Shown: positions 1 to 6,768 of the stretch, one piece after another
Numbering within the stretch: position 1 is the first letter of the stretch
Layout: the number at the start of each line of letters is the position of its first letter
Source of the DNA: Rhodobacterales bacterium
GTDB taxonomy: Bacteria > Pseudomonadota > Alphaproteobacteria > Rhodobacterales > Rhodobacteraceae
DNA: 34,555 nucleotides
NCBI GenBank assembly: GCA_025362795.1
Contig: JANYFE010000001.1
Coordinates: 1 to 34,555, forward strand
Reading direction: 5' to 3'
Program-made: the position numbers and the translations under genes
Notes under the pieces: generated by a model
Databases searched by the model: none
Seen by the model: only the letters and a program-made list of their open reading frames with translations
What the model was told of the DNA's origin: nothing

Positions 1-103
1 AGTTGCCCTCTTCGAATACATCAACGGCTTTTACAATCCACGCCGCAGACACTCAGCCTTGGGCTGGAAAAGCCCCGTGGCTTTCGAACGGAAGGCCGCT
101 TAA
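1..103 (+). CDS. IS3-family transposase (OrfB), C-terminal end only
   Basis: An open frame enters from the left edge (first full codon at 2) and ends at TAA 101-103, giving the last 33 residues. The reading YINGFYNPRRRHSALGW followed by KSPVAFE is the classic C-terminal signature of IS3-family DDE transposases (YI..FYN..RRHS.LG..SP..FE). The catalytic residues and the upstream orfA lie outside the window, so it cannot be said whether the element is intact. It marks the left edge of an accessory segment. The family assignment is firm; the IS3 subgroup cannot be decided from this fragment. Confidence 0.88.
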   Translation, partial: VALFEYINGFYNPRRRHSALGWKSPVAFERKAA

Positions 104-121
104 CATGAGCACCTGACCGGA

Positions 122-141
122 ACGAAACCGGGACAGCTCCA
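122..141 (+). repeat. Probable right terminal inverted repeat of the IS3 element
   Basis: About 20 bases after the transposase stop the sequence reads ACGAAACCGGGACAGCTCCA and ends in CA at 140-141. Read from the other strand this gives TGGAGCTGTCCCGG, which has the TG start and GC-rich form usual for IS3 ends. The partner end is outside the window, so the boundary is inferred from position and the terminal CA dinucleotide only. Confidence 0.5.
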
Positions 142-511
142 AACCTTTCCCCCATCGCGCGAGTCGAAAGACAGGGCGCCCTTTCCACCTCACCGCGTTG
201 AGTTAGCGACTGCGGATCGGCTGAGCAGTCCAGCTTTGGCTGCCCTCTCCACCCCCAATGGCGAGCACAGGTGAGAACAATGAGGACAGGAAGCACATGT
301 AAGTAATAAGAGCACAGCTTGTTCGCCATAACTCCTTAGAATAATTAGAAAACCCAAGAAGTCGCAACGCACCACTGTATTTTAGTTGCGTTAAATAACG
401 TAACTATATATATTCAGATTGTCATATACAGCGGAGTACACCATGAGAAATGTTATCTAAATCATTGAAATATAAGGGTAAATATAGCATATTGGTATTG
501 CGGAGGCGAAA
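142..511. other. Gene-poor, partly AT-rich stretch after the IS3 end
   Basis: No gene that I recognise lies here. From about 290 to 510 the base composition is clearly more AT-rich than the rest of the window, which fits imported DNA. At 442 an ATG with an SD-like GCGGAG in front opens only a five-codon frame (MRNVI). The stretch 142-273 has a plus-strand frame of about 40 codons without a stop but no start and no recognisable motif. The useful content is the promoter-like segment at 385-414, listed separately. Confidence 0.5.
385..414 (+). promoter_or_regulatory. Candidate promoter overlapped by an inverted repeat
   Basis: TTGCGT (386-391) and TATATT (409-414) are separated by 17 bases and resemble sigma70 -35 and -10 boxes. 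The arms GTTGCGTT (385-392) and AACGTAAC (397-404) form an 8-bp inverted repeat with one mismatch. It covers the -35 box and half the spacer, the usual place for a repressor site. It would drive the 26-codon ORF and the 178-aa gene downstream. This is read from sequence alone; no regulator gene is visible nearby. Confidence 0.4.
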
Positions 512-592
512 GTGTCCAAAACTGCGCCAAAACCGAAGTTCTTGGCTTCCACCCCCAAGGGCGTCACTGCGAGGTCCAAACTCGAACAGTGA
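512..592 (+). CDS. Putative 26-aa leader or remnant ORF (GTG start)
   Basis: GTG at 512 is preceded by a good Shine-Dalgarno GGAGG (502-506) at the correct spacing. The frame runs 26 codons to TGA 590-592 and encodes a basic, proline- and lysine-rich peptide beginning MSKTAPKPKFLAST. After the stop the same frame is interrupted again after five codons. It lies 92 bases upstream of the 178-aa gene and before the perfect palindrome at 635-665. It could be a translated leader peptide, the stump of a decayed gene, or chance. I do not recognise it. Confidence 0.3.
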   Translation: MSKTAPKPKFLASTPKGVTARSKLEQ

Positions 593-634
593 TTTGACGA
601 GCAGTCATAGAAGATCGGTGTCCAAAGCCGAACC

Positions 635-665
635 GCCGACGCGATATGTCCAGTATCGCGTCGGC
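635..665. promoter_or_regulatory. Perfect 12-bp inverted repeat just upstream of the orphan gene
   Basis: GCCGACGCGATA (635-646) and TATCGCGTCGGC (654-665) are exact reverse complements separated by seven bases. The repeat ends 8 bases before the Shine-Dalgarno AGGAG (674-678) of the 178-aa gene. As DNA it could be an operator for a dimeric regulator. As RNA it is a very stable hairpin next to the ribosome binding site. No U-run follows, so it is not a standard terminator. Confidence 0.7.
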
Positions 666-684
666 AACCTCCTAGGAGCATGAA

Positions 685-1221
685 ATGGCACCCAAGTCAA
701 AGATCAAGTCGCAAATTGAAGCTCTTCGCGCCGAGCTTTGGCCGAACATCGAGAGTTTGCCAGTCTGGAACAGACAGACATCAGATGGCTATTCGACGGT
801 TCCAAGGACGCTTTCACAGTTGGGAGCAATCGCGGACGCGTTATCCGGGAAAGGCAAGCCTGTGATGCAAACCTACTTGGAACTCTGGTGCCGCGTGTAC
901 GACAATGGTTTTGTAAACTTGAGCAAGCAGCAGGAAATCGCCTTCGCTTCTGGTTTTTCAGGACAACGAGCAGTGGCAACATGGCGCGAGCGGATGAAGA
1001 GGCTTCAGGAACTCAAATTTGTCGACATAAAGGAAGGTCCGTCTGGAGCCTTCAGCTATGCCTTGATCCTAAATCCTTACTGGGTGATCGCTTTTCACAG
1101 GAAAGCAAAATCGAAAACGTTCCCGACTGATCGATACGTTGCCCTCTTCGAAAGGGCGCTCGAAATCGGCGCTAAAGATCTAGCCGAATTCAACGAAGGA
1201 TTCGCGAAAGAAGAGGTCTAG
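685..1221 (+). CDS. Unrecognised 178-aa protein, possible winged-helix DNA-binding
   Basis: I do not recognise the family. The start ATG 685 is chosen because AGGAG (674-678) lies 6 bases upstream; the ATG at 680 is in another frame. The N-terminus is basic (MAPKSKIKSQIEALRAELWP). The middle (about residues 75-135) reads helix, then NLSKQQEIAFASGFSGQRAV, then WRERMKRLQELKFVDI, then a SGAFSYALILNPY strand pair. This pattern resembles a helix-turn-helix followed by a wing, as in plasmid Rep and MarR-like folds. There is no signal peptide or membrane helix. The gene stands alone between an IS3 end and a hicB pseudogene, with a strong palindrome in front, which suggests it came with mobile DNA. 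A role in replication or partition control is only a guess. Confidence 0.7.
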   Translation: MAPKSKIKSQIEALRAELWPNIESLPVWNRQTSDGYSTVPRTLSQLGAIADALSGKGKPVMQTYLELWCRVYDNGFVNLSKQQEIAFASGFSGQRAVATWRERMKRLQELKFVDIKEGPSGAFSYALILNPYWVIAFHRKAKSKTFPTDRYVALFERALEIGAKDLAEFNEGFAKEEV

Positions 1222-1593
1222 ATACCCCCCCACCCCGCCGCCTTCCTCAGCACTTCCTCCGTCCACTAGTTCAGACTCTTACCCGTCAGCTCCACGGCAA
1301 TCACCGCCCGCCAATCCACCTCCGGGTTGATGCCTCGTAGGGTGTGTGCTTGCACGCACCACTCCCCGCGATGGCGCGTGAAATCACGCACCCTAACCAA
1401 CCTTCCCGATCTTCTCACACATTCCCCGATAATCCTCCACCGCCTCCCGAAACGCCGCCCGCAACCCCTGCACCGTATAGGCATGGAAACCCACTCCATC
1501 CCTGATGCCCGCCAGCCGCCCAAAGAAAATCCGGTCCTCGTCGTCATACTCGACCCGCGCCGAGTAGCCCTTCCACCTCATCAAACTGCCCAT
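1218..1593 (-). pseudogene. hicB: HicB-family antitoxin, disrupted (repeat insertion plus nonsense codon)
   Basis: The ATG at 1593 has GGAGGG about 8 bases upstream. The N-terminal part reads YSARVEYDDEDRIFFGRLAG then RDGVGFHAYTV and LRAAFREAVEDY, the HicB RNase-H-like fold. After CEKIGK the frame stops (TAG in the repeat at 1338-1395) and about 12 expected residues are replaced by 70 unrelated bases. Coding resumes in another frame as INPEVDWRAVIAVELTGKSLN. It then meets an in-frame TAG (1266-1268) where the family has Gln (SLNQW). The following WTEEVLRKAAG still matches the HicB C-terminal helix before a stop at 1218-1220. No hicA toxin gene is visible in the 125 bases upstream, so this was probably an orphan HicB-like protein. 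In HicAB systems the C-terminal part binds DNA, so any product would lack autoregulation. Confidence 0.85.
1338..1395. repeat. 58-bp REP/BIME-like double-hairpin element inside hicB
   Basis: The segment is bounded by TAGGGTGTGTG (1338-1348) and CACGCACCCTA (1385-1395), imperfect terminal inverted repeats with one mismatch. Inside are two hairpins in a row: GGTGTGTG/CACGCACC with loop CTTG (1341-1360), and GGCGCGTG/CACGCACC with loop AAAT (1373-1392). They are joined by 12 bases. This paired layout is like a BIME or a small non-autonomous element. It sits exactly where the hicB reading frame breaks. Confidence 0.75.
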
Positions 1594-1681
1594 CCGCGAA
1601 CCCTCCACACGCAGAAAATGCCACCTTCCAACCCACCAACAAAGCGCAATTTCCATCAAATTGAACGGATTCCCCCGTAGA

Positions 1682-1713
1682 CCCTTCCTAGGCCAACTAT
1701 AGCCCCTTCCTAG
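1682..1713. repeat. Two direct 10-bp repeats, 22 bp apart
   Basis: CCCTTCCTAG occurs at 1682-1691 and again at 1704-1713, so the copies are in phase over two helical turns. They flank CTATAG and lie between the flavoprotein gene stop (1718) and the hicB pseudogene start (1593). They may be a binding site for a regulator of the former hic locus. No other copy was noticed in the window. Confidence 0.45.
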
Positions 1714-1717
1714 ATAT

Positions 1718-2872
1718 TCACCCTCTGTTAACCCCCGCCGCCGCCCGCCCGGCCCAGCGCCCCGTCGCCAGACACCCGGTCAGCAGATAGCCCCCCGTCG
1801 GCGCTTCCCAGTCCAGCATCTCGCCGCAAACAAACACCCCCGGCAAAGCCTTCAGCTCCAACCCGCTGTTAACGCTGTCAAATCCGACCCCGCCCGCGAC
1901 GGATATCGCCTCATCCAGCGGCCTCGGCCCCCGATGCCGCACCGGCACAGCCTTGACCGCCTGCACCACCGGCAAACCCCGGCCGAACTCCATCACCAAA
2001 GCCACCGCCACCGGCGATAACCCCAGCTTTCTCAACCGGTTAGCCAAAGTCTCCCCCGCCTTCATCCGCCCCAATCGCTCCACCAAAACCGCCTCATTGA
2101 CATCCGGCATAAGGTCCAGCGTCAACGCCGCCCCCTCCCGCATTTCCCGCGACACCGCATAAATCCCGCCACCTTCCAACCCCTTGGAAGATATCACAAA
2201 CTCCCCCCGCTCCCGCCGTGCGCCGACACACAAAGCCACCCCCTTCACCGGCTGCCCAAAGAACCGCTGCATCTGCGGCGACCAGTCCACCACGAACCCC
2301 ATGTTCGTTGGTCTAAAGCCGTGAACCGAAACACCTTTCTCCACCAGCCAAGGCACCCAGGCCCCATCCGACCCCAGCCTTGCCCAAGACGCCCCACCCA
2401 ACGCCAAAACCGTCACCGCAGGCCGTAAAACCTGAACAGAATCAACGCACTGAAACCTGAAACCCGGGCCGTCAAACCCCAGCCACCGCCACCGCGTCCT
2501 TAATTCCACCCCCAGCGACCCCAGCCTTCCCAACCAGGCCCGAACCAGCGGCGACGCCTTCATGACCTTGGGAAACACCCTGCCAGACGATCCGGTAAAA
2601 ACCTCCTGCCCTAACCCCCGGCACCAGTCCATCACCTCCGCAGGTCCAAACTCCGCCAGCATAGGCGCGATGCCGCCCCCATAATAAAACTTTGAAAACA
2701 CGGAATTTTCTTGATATTTGGTCACATTCAGACCCGACTTGCCCGCCATCAGGAACTTCCGCGCCGGGGTAGCCATCGCTTCGCACACCACCACCTTGCG
2801 CCCCGCCAAAGCCAGCGCCTCAGCCGCCATCAACCCCGCCGGACCCGCGCCAATGACCAGCGCGTCAACCAC
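1718..2872 (-). CDS. FAD-dependent flavoprotein, BaiN/HI0933 family (TIGR03862-like)
   Basis: The N-terminus VIGAGPAGLMAAEALALAGR is an FAD/NAD Rossmann motif. It is followed by KFLMAGKSGLNVT, the hallmark of the HI0933/BaiN flavoproteins. The C-terminal GVFVCGEMLDWEAPTGGYL followed by LTGCLATGRWAG is the second FAD contact of that family. At 384 aa it is full length. The start is GTG 2872, inside the end of the mscS gene (stop 2865-2867), with GGGGTT a few bases upstream, so translation is probably coupled. The biochemical role in this lineage is not known; some relatives reduce cholate intermediates, but the family is broad. The gene is the last of a yqgE-mscS-flavoprotein series on the minus strand. 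Confidence 0.85.
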   Translation of the reverse strand: MVDALVIGAGPAGLMAAEALALAGRKVVVCEAMATPARKFLMAGKSGLNVTKYQENSVFSKFYYGGGIAPMLAEFGPAEVMDWCRGLGQEVFTGSSGRVFPKVMKASPLVRAWLGRLGSLGVELRTRWRWLGFDGPGFRFQCVDSVQVLRPAVTVLALGGASWARLGSDGAWVPWLVEKGVSVHGFRPTNMGFVVDWSPQMQRFFGQPVKGVALCVGARRERGEFVISSKGLEGGGIYAVSREMREGAALTLDLMPDVNEAVLVERLGRMKAGETLANRLRKLGLSPVAVALVMEFGRGLPVVQAVKAVPVRHRGPRPLDEAISVAGGVGFDSVNSGLELKALPGVFVCGEMLDWEAPTGGYLLTGCLATGRWAGRAAAGVNRG

Positions 2873-4178
2873 CCGAACCCCCTTTGATATGCACCACCCG
2901 CTGCGGATAAGGCATCTCGATCCCCTCTGCTTTCAGCGCGTTCCAGATCGCAAACAGCACCGGACTCAGGTATTTATTCTTGCCGCCATCCAACCCGGAA
3001 ACCCAGAACTCCACTGAAAAATCAACGGTGCTCTCACCAAACCTTTTCAGTTCGCACTCTGGCCCCTCGGGCAACGCCAGCACAAACGGCAGGGCCGCAA
3101 CCGCCTTTGCAATCAGCTCCGGCACCCGGTTGATATCGGTCTCATAGCTCACCGAAAACGCCGCCTCATAGCGGTTGGCGGAACCCTGGTCGGAATAGTT
3201 GATGACCCGCGTGGTGACGAAATGCTCGTTCGGCACCACGATCCAGCGGCCGTCAAAAGTTTCCAGCACACAGGCGCGGGCAGTCATTTTAACGATGGTG
3301 CCCTTTTCGCCGCCATCCAGTTCGACGAAATCGCCAATCGTGGTCTGGCCTTCAATCAGCAGGATCACCCCGCTGACAAAATTGGCGGCAATCTGTTGCA
3401 GACCCAGGCCAATACCCAAACCCAAAGCACCGCCTAGCACCGCCGCCGCCGTCAGGTCGATGCCCATGATCGACATCAGCAGCAGGAATGCGATGCCGAA
3501 GATGGCAATTTCGACGGCTTTCACCGCCAGTTCCCGGGTCGCGGGCCGCAATTCGTTCTGTTTCTTGATATAGCTGGCACTTTGCCGGTTCGACCAACTG
3601 CCCAGCCAGAACAACAGCGATCCGGCAATCACCCCCCGGATCAGCGACAGCACCGAAAAGTTGATGTTGCCAAGCGCCACGACCGTCGCATCCAGCCGCG
3701 CGGTAATCTCGCCCAGCAACCCAAGCGCATAAAGCGCCGCGACCGGCAGCAGGACATAGCGGCCCAGCAGGCGCAGAAATCCATCGGTTAGCACGTCGCC
3801 GACGAACTGCCGGGCGGCCAGAAACAGGAAAACCCGTTTGCCAAAGGCGATCACCTCGCCAGAGCCGAACAGCGACCGGGTGACTTCCTCGCCCACCGCC
3901 GTCAGCCCATAGGCGATCAGCGGCAGCAGAACCGGCACGAACAGCAGCGCAAAGCGCCGCGCCGTGGCAAGGGAACCGGTCTTGTCCGCTGCGGGTGCCA
4001 GCATGGTGCCGATCAGCGGGGCCAGACGGCCATTGATCAGCCGCGCCGCCAGATAGGCCACCGCCAGTAACGCAAACTGTGACCACGCGGCGGGCGACAG
4101 CAGCCAGCCCATCGCGGTCTGGCCGGCCTGATCCAGCCAGGTCATCACTCGGCTCACCATTTCGGATTGATCACTCAT
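2865..4178 (-). CDS. MscS-family mechanosensitive ion channel
   Basis: The protein has several N-terminal membrane helices followed by the MscS pore-lining helix (AAVLGGALGLGIGLGLQQIA). Next comes the conserved beta domain NFVSGVILLIEGQTTIGDFV, then VPNEHFVTTRVINYS. The C-terminal part is the cytoplasmic alpha/beta domain. It would sit in the inner membrane and release solutes at hypo-osmotic shock. The start ATG 4178 is preferred over ATG 4202 because AGGGGGT lies just upstream of it; this gives 437 aa. That Shine-Dalgarno lies in a hairpin stem (4186-4218). The gene overlaps the downstream flavoprotein gene by eight bases. Confidence 0.9.
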   Translation of the reverse strand: MSDQSEMVSRVMTWLDQAGQTAMGWLLSPAAWSQFALLAVAYLAARLINGRLAPLIGTMLAPAADKTGSLATARRFALLFVPVLLPLIAYGLTAVGEEVTRSLFGSGEVIAFGKRVFLFLAARQFVGDVLTDGFLRLLGRYVLLPVAALYALGLLGEITARLDATVVALGNINFSVLSLIRGVIAGSLLFWLGSWSNRQSASYIKKQNELRPATRELAVKAVEIAIFGIAFLLLMSIMGIDLTAAAVLGGALGLGIGLGLQQIAANFVSGVILLIEGQTTIGDFVELDGGEKGTIVKMTARACVLETFDGRWIVVPNEHFVTTRVINYSDQGSANRYEAAFSVSYETDINRVPELIAKAVAALPFVLALPEGPECELKRFGESTVDFSVEFWVSGLDGGKNKYLSPVLFAIWNALKAEGIEMPYPQRVVHIKGGSGG

Positions 4179-4185
4179 CGTGCAC

Positions 4186-4218
4186 CCCCTGCCATCCGAC
4201 ATGCCACTGCGGCAGGGG
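4186..4218 (-). promoter_or_regulatory. Hairpin that would mask the mscS ribosome binding site
   Basis: On the minus-strand transcript CCCCTGCC (4218-4211) can pair with GGCAGGGG (4193-4186) across a 17-base loop. The 3' arm is the Shine-Dalgarno of mscS (start 4178), and the loop contains the alternative ATG 4202. A second inverted repeat, AGGTCA/TGACCT with an 8-base loop, lies just upstream at 4227-4246. The pairing is exact; control of translation is inferred. Confidence 0.45.
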
Positions 4219-4260
4219 TTCTGGCAAGGTCAGGTGTGCTTGACCTGGACGCGGCCCGGC

Positions 4261-4815
4261 TCAGGCGTGGCCGGCACTGGGCGACAGGCTGATCGGATCA
4301 ATCCCCATCCGCCGCAGCGCATCCGTCCATTTGCCCTTGTCCTCGGCGCCAAAGATCAGATCAGCGGCAGAGTCAGACGTAAGCCAGTCGTTGCGGCCAA
4401 TCTCTGCCTCCAGTTGCCCCGGTCCCCAGCCGGCATAGCCCAGCGCCAGCAACGCGCGCTCTGGCCCACGACCCCGCGCCAGCGCCTCCAGCACATCCAG
4501 CGTCGCCGTCATGTTGAACCCACCGCGCACCCGCGTGGTCGATGGTCCGCCGGTATAATCCTCGGAATGCAGCACAAAGCCGCGCCCGCGTTCCACCGGG
4601 CCGCCGAAATGCACCCGGATATCGCGTCCCGTGCGGCCGCGCGGAATGTTCAACTGTGTCAGAAGGTCGGCGAACGACAGGTCCGGCACCGGCTTGTTGA
4701 CGATCAACCCCATCGCGCCCTCGTCGGAATGGGCGCAGATCAAGATAACCGACCGTTCGAACCGCGGATCGCCCATTGCAGGCATTGCCACGACCAGCTT
4801 TCCCGCAAGATCCAT
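4261..4815 (-). CDS. yqgE: YqgE/AlgH family protein (UPF0301)
   Basis: The 184-aa product matches the YqgE/AlgH family along its length: [20 protein letters not shown] at the start, then [19 protein letters not shown] and the HFGGPV segment, then [13 protein letters not shown]. These are small soluble proteins of uncertain function; AlgH was linked to alginate regulation in Pseudomonas. The start ATG 4815 has AGGAAAGG upstream. It is transcribed away from the DsbD-N gene, an arrangement common in Rhodobacterales. Confidence 0.92.
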   Translation of the reverse strand: MDLAGKLVVAMPAMGDPRFERSVILICAHSDEGAMGLIVNKPVPDLSFADLLTQLNIPRGRTGRDIRVHFGGPVERGRGFVLHSEDYTGGPSTTRVRGGFNMTATLDVLEALARGRGPERALLALGYAGWGPGQLEAEIGRNDWLTSDSAADLIFGAEDKGKWTDALRRMGIDPISLSPSAGHA

Positions 4816-4945
4816 CGAATCGCGCCTTTCCTGCCTGTCCCTGAAAGATGGGCCTAGTTGCGGCGGCCCTCAACCCCCTGAAACTTCACGCGCGTCTAGC
4901 CAGAATGTGATTTCCCCTTTTCCGCCGATTGCCTATGGTCCGGTC

Positions 4946-5740
4946 ATGATCCGCGCCCTGCTCTTGTCCCTGATGTCGTTGACCAACCCGGCGCTTGCGC
5001 AAACGCAGGCGGATGTTGTCACCGCAACGCTCATGCCGGGCTGGCGGATGACAGATGGCCACCACATGGCGGGACTGCACCTGCAATTGGCCCCGCATTG
5101 GAAAACCTATTGGCGTGCCCCGGGCGAGGCCGGGATTCCGCCGGTGTTCGACTGGTCAGGCTCGCAGAATGTGAAATCCATTGCGCTGCACTGGCCGACC
5201 CCCACTGTCATCACCCTGAATGGTCTGCAAAGTATCGGCTATGTCGATGCCCTGACCCTGCCGGTCGAGGTGACGCCGGTCGACCCGGAACAGCCGGTCG
5301 AGATCCGTCTGCACCTGCAACTGGGCGTATGCAAAGACATCTGCATGCCGGCGGCGTTGCAAGTTGCGGGCGCGCTGCAAGGTGGCACCATCCCTGATCC
5401 GGCGATTGCAGCGGCGTTGCAGGATGGCCCTTTGACGGCGGCAGAGGCGGGGCTGGCGTCGATCACCTGCGTTCTGTCTCCGATCAAGGACGGTTTGCAC
5501 ATCGCGGCACTCATCGGCCTGCCCAAACAGGGCGATCCCGAAACCGTGGTGTTTGAAACCGCCGACATCGGTGTCTGGGTCGCCACCGCATCCACCAGCC
5601 GCGAAGGTGCCATGCTGGCCGCCGAGACCGATCTGGTGCCAATTGAAGGCGCACCCTTCGCGCTGAACCGGTCCGGCGTAACGGTGACGGTGCTGGGTCA
5701 GGACCATTCGGTTGAAATCATGGGTTGCCCGGCTCCGTGA
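4946..5740 (+). CDS. Secreted DsbD N-terminal-domain protein
   Basis: The start ATG 4946 gives a 264-aa product with a signal peptide (MIRALLLSLMSLTNPALAQ). The mature part has the DsbD alpha-domain pattern: HLQLAPHWKTYWRAPGEAG, IPPVFDWSGSQN, and LGVCKDICMPA with the two cysteines expected for thiol exchange. It lacks the membrane and thioredoxin domains of full DsbD, so it would be a periplasmic partner that accepts or passes electrons in disulfide reduction or metal handling. A longer upstream frame exists but overlaps yqgE and lacks the signal peptide at its N-terminus. It converges on holA with an eight-base gap. Confidence 0.85.
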   Translation: MIRALLLSLMSLTNPALAQTQADVVTATLMPGWRMTDGHHMAGLHLQLAPHWKTYWRAPGEAGIPPVFDWSGSQNVKSIALHWPTPTVITLNGLQSIGYVDALTLPVEVTPVDPEQPVEIRLHLQLGVCKDICMPAALQVAGALQGGTIPDPAIAAALQDGPLTAAEAGLASITCVLSPIKDGLHIAALIGLPKQGDPETVVFETADIGVWVATASTSREGAMLAAETDLVPIEGAPFALNRSGVTVTVLGQDHSVEIMGCPAP

Positions 5741-5748
5741 CCTGCCGC

Positions 5749-6768
5749 TCACCCCACGCGTCGCATCATCGCCAGCCGGATCAGCGCCCGTTCCATCAGC
5801 GCCATTGCCGGGGCGCGCGAGGCTGATCGCAGCGTCAGATCGGTTTCCACCAGCAGCGCCAGTGCCTGTTCCAGCGCCCGCATGCCCCATTGCCCGGCCT
5901 GCCGCTGCATCTGATCCTTGCGCGGCCCGAAAAACTTGCTCCGCATCGGCCCCGCGCCAAACCCACCGGGGTCAGAGGCAGCGGCATGCAGCAACCGGAA
6001 ATGCCGCAACGCGCCGATGCAAATCGTCACCGGCGCCATGCCCTGCCCCTCCAGCCGCCGCACCAGCCCGCCAATCGCCGCCTGCCTGCCCTCCGCGACG
6101 GCGGCGATCAGGTCATCCACCTCGGCTTCTACGGTGGCGGGGGCCAGCGCCGAAATCTCCGCCACCGTCAAGGGCGTCGCATCGCCAAACTTGTAAAGCG
6201 CGACCTTCTCTACGGTCTGCCGGAAATCGCCCGCGTCCAGCGCCCGCGCCAGTTGGCTCAGTTCGGCCATCGCGTCACCGGGAACCGATGCCAGCCCCGC
6301 CTTTCTGACCTCCGCCTCGATCTCTGCCTGCGTCGGCGGGTCGTCATACAGGCCGACGCACACCGCAAACGGGTGCTTTTCCATCATCGACTTCAGCGTC
6401 GACTTGCCCTTCAACTCGCCCGCCGTCACCACAACCGTCGCATCCCCCGCCCGCCAGTCCCGCAACGCGCCTGCAATCACTTCGGTCAGACCATCCGTCG
6501 CCTCTTCGACAAACGCCACCCGCGGACCCGGAAAAAACCCTACCGACTTGATCGCGTCCATCAGCAGGGCGCCATCGCGGCGCAACTCCGCGCCCGACAT
6601 CCGGGTCAGCCGCATGTCGGCCTCGCCCGTCGGCCCGATCAGCGCCAGAATCGCCTCCTGCCGTTTCAATGCCACCCGCATCGGATCGGCGCCAAAGATC
6701 AAAAGGCCCGCCCGCGCCGGGTCGGGCCGTAACAGATAGCGGCTGGCCTCTGGCCCGGTGAGTTTCAT
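5749..6768 (-). CDS. holA: DNA polymerase III subunit delta
   Basis: The 339-aa protein begins MKLTGPEASRYLLRPDPARA and continues GLLIFGADPMRVALKRQEAI, the AAA+-like N-terminal domain of the clamp-loader delta subunit. The middle (VVVTAGELKGKSTLKSMMEK) and the C-terminal collar domain (CIGALRHFRLLHAA...ALIRLAMMRRVG) fit the family. It opens the sliding clamp within the clamp loader. ATG 6768 overlaps the lptE stop (ATGA), so the two are translationally coupled. The lptE-holA pairing is standard in alphaproteobacteria. Confidence 0.93.
   Translation of the reverse strand: MKLTGPEASRYLLRPDPARAGLLIFGADPMRVALKRQEAILALIGPTGEADMRLTRMSGAELRRDGALLMDAIKSVGFFPGPRVAFVEEATDGLTEVIAGALRDWRAGDATVVVTAGELKGKSTLKSMMEKHPFAVCVGLYDDPPTQAEIEAEVRKAGLASVPGDAMAELSQLARALDAGDFRQTVEKVALYKFGDATPLTVAEISALAPATVEAEVDDLIAAVAEGRQAAIGGLVRRLEGQGMAPVTICIGALRHFRLLHAAASDPGGFGAGPMRSKFFGPRKDQMQRQAGQWGMRALEQALALLVETDLTLRSASRAPAMALMERALIRLAMMRRVG

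Noticed and set aside
1141-1151. GCCCTCTTCGAA shared with positions 5-16 in the IS3 end
   Set aside because: A 12-bp chance-level match in unrelated codons (ALFE in both proteins); not treated as a duplication.
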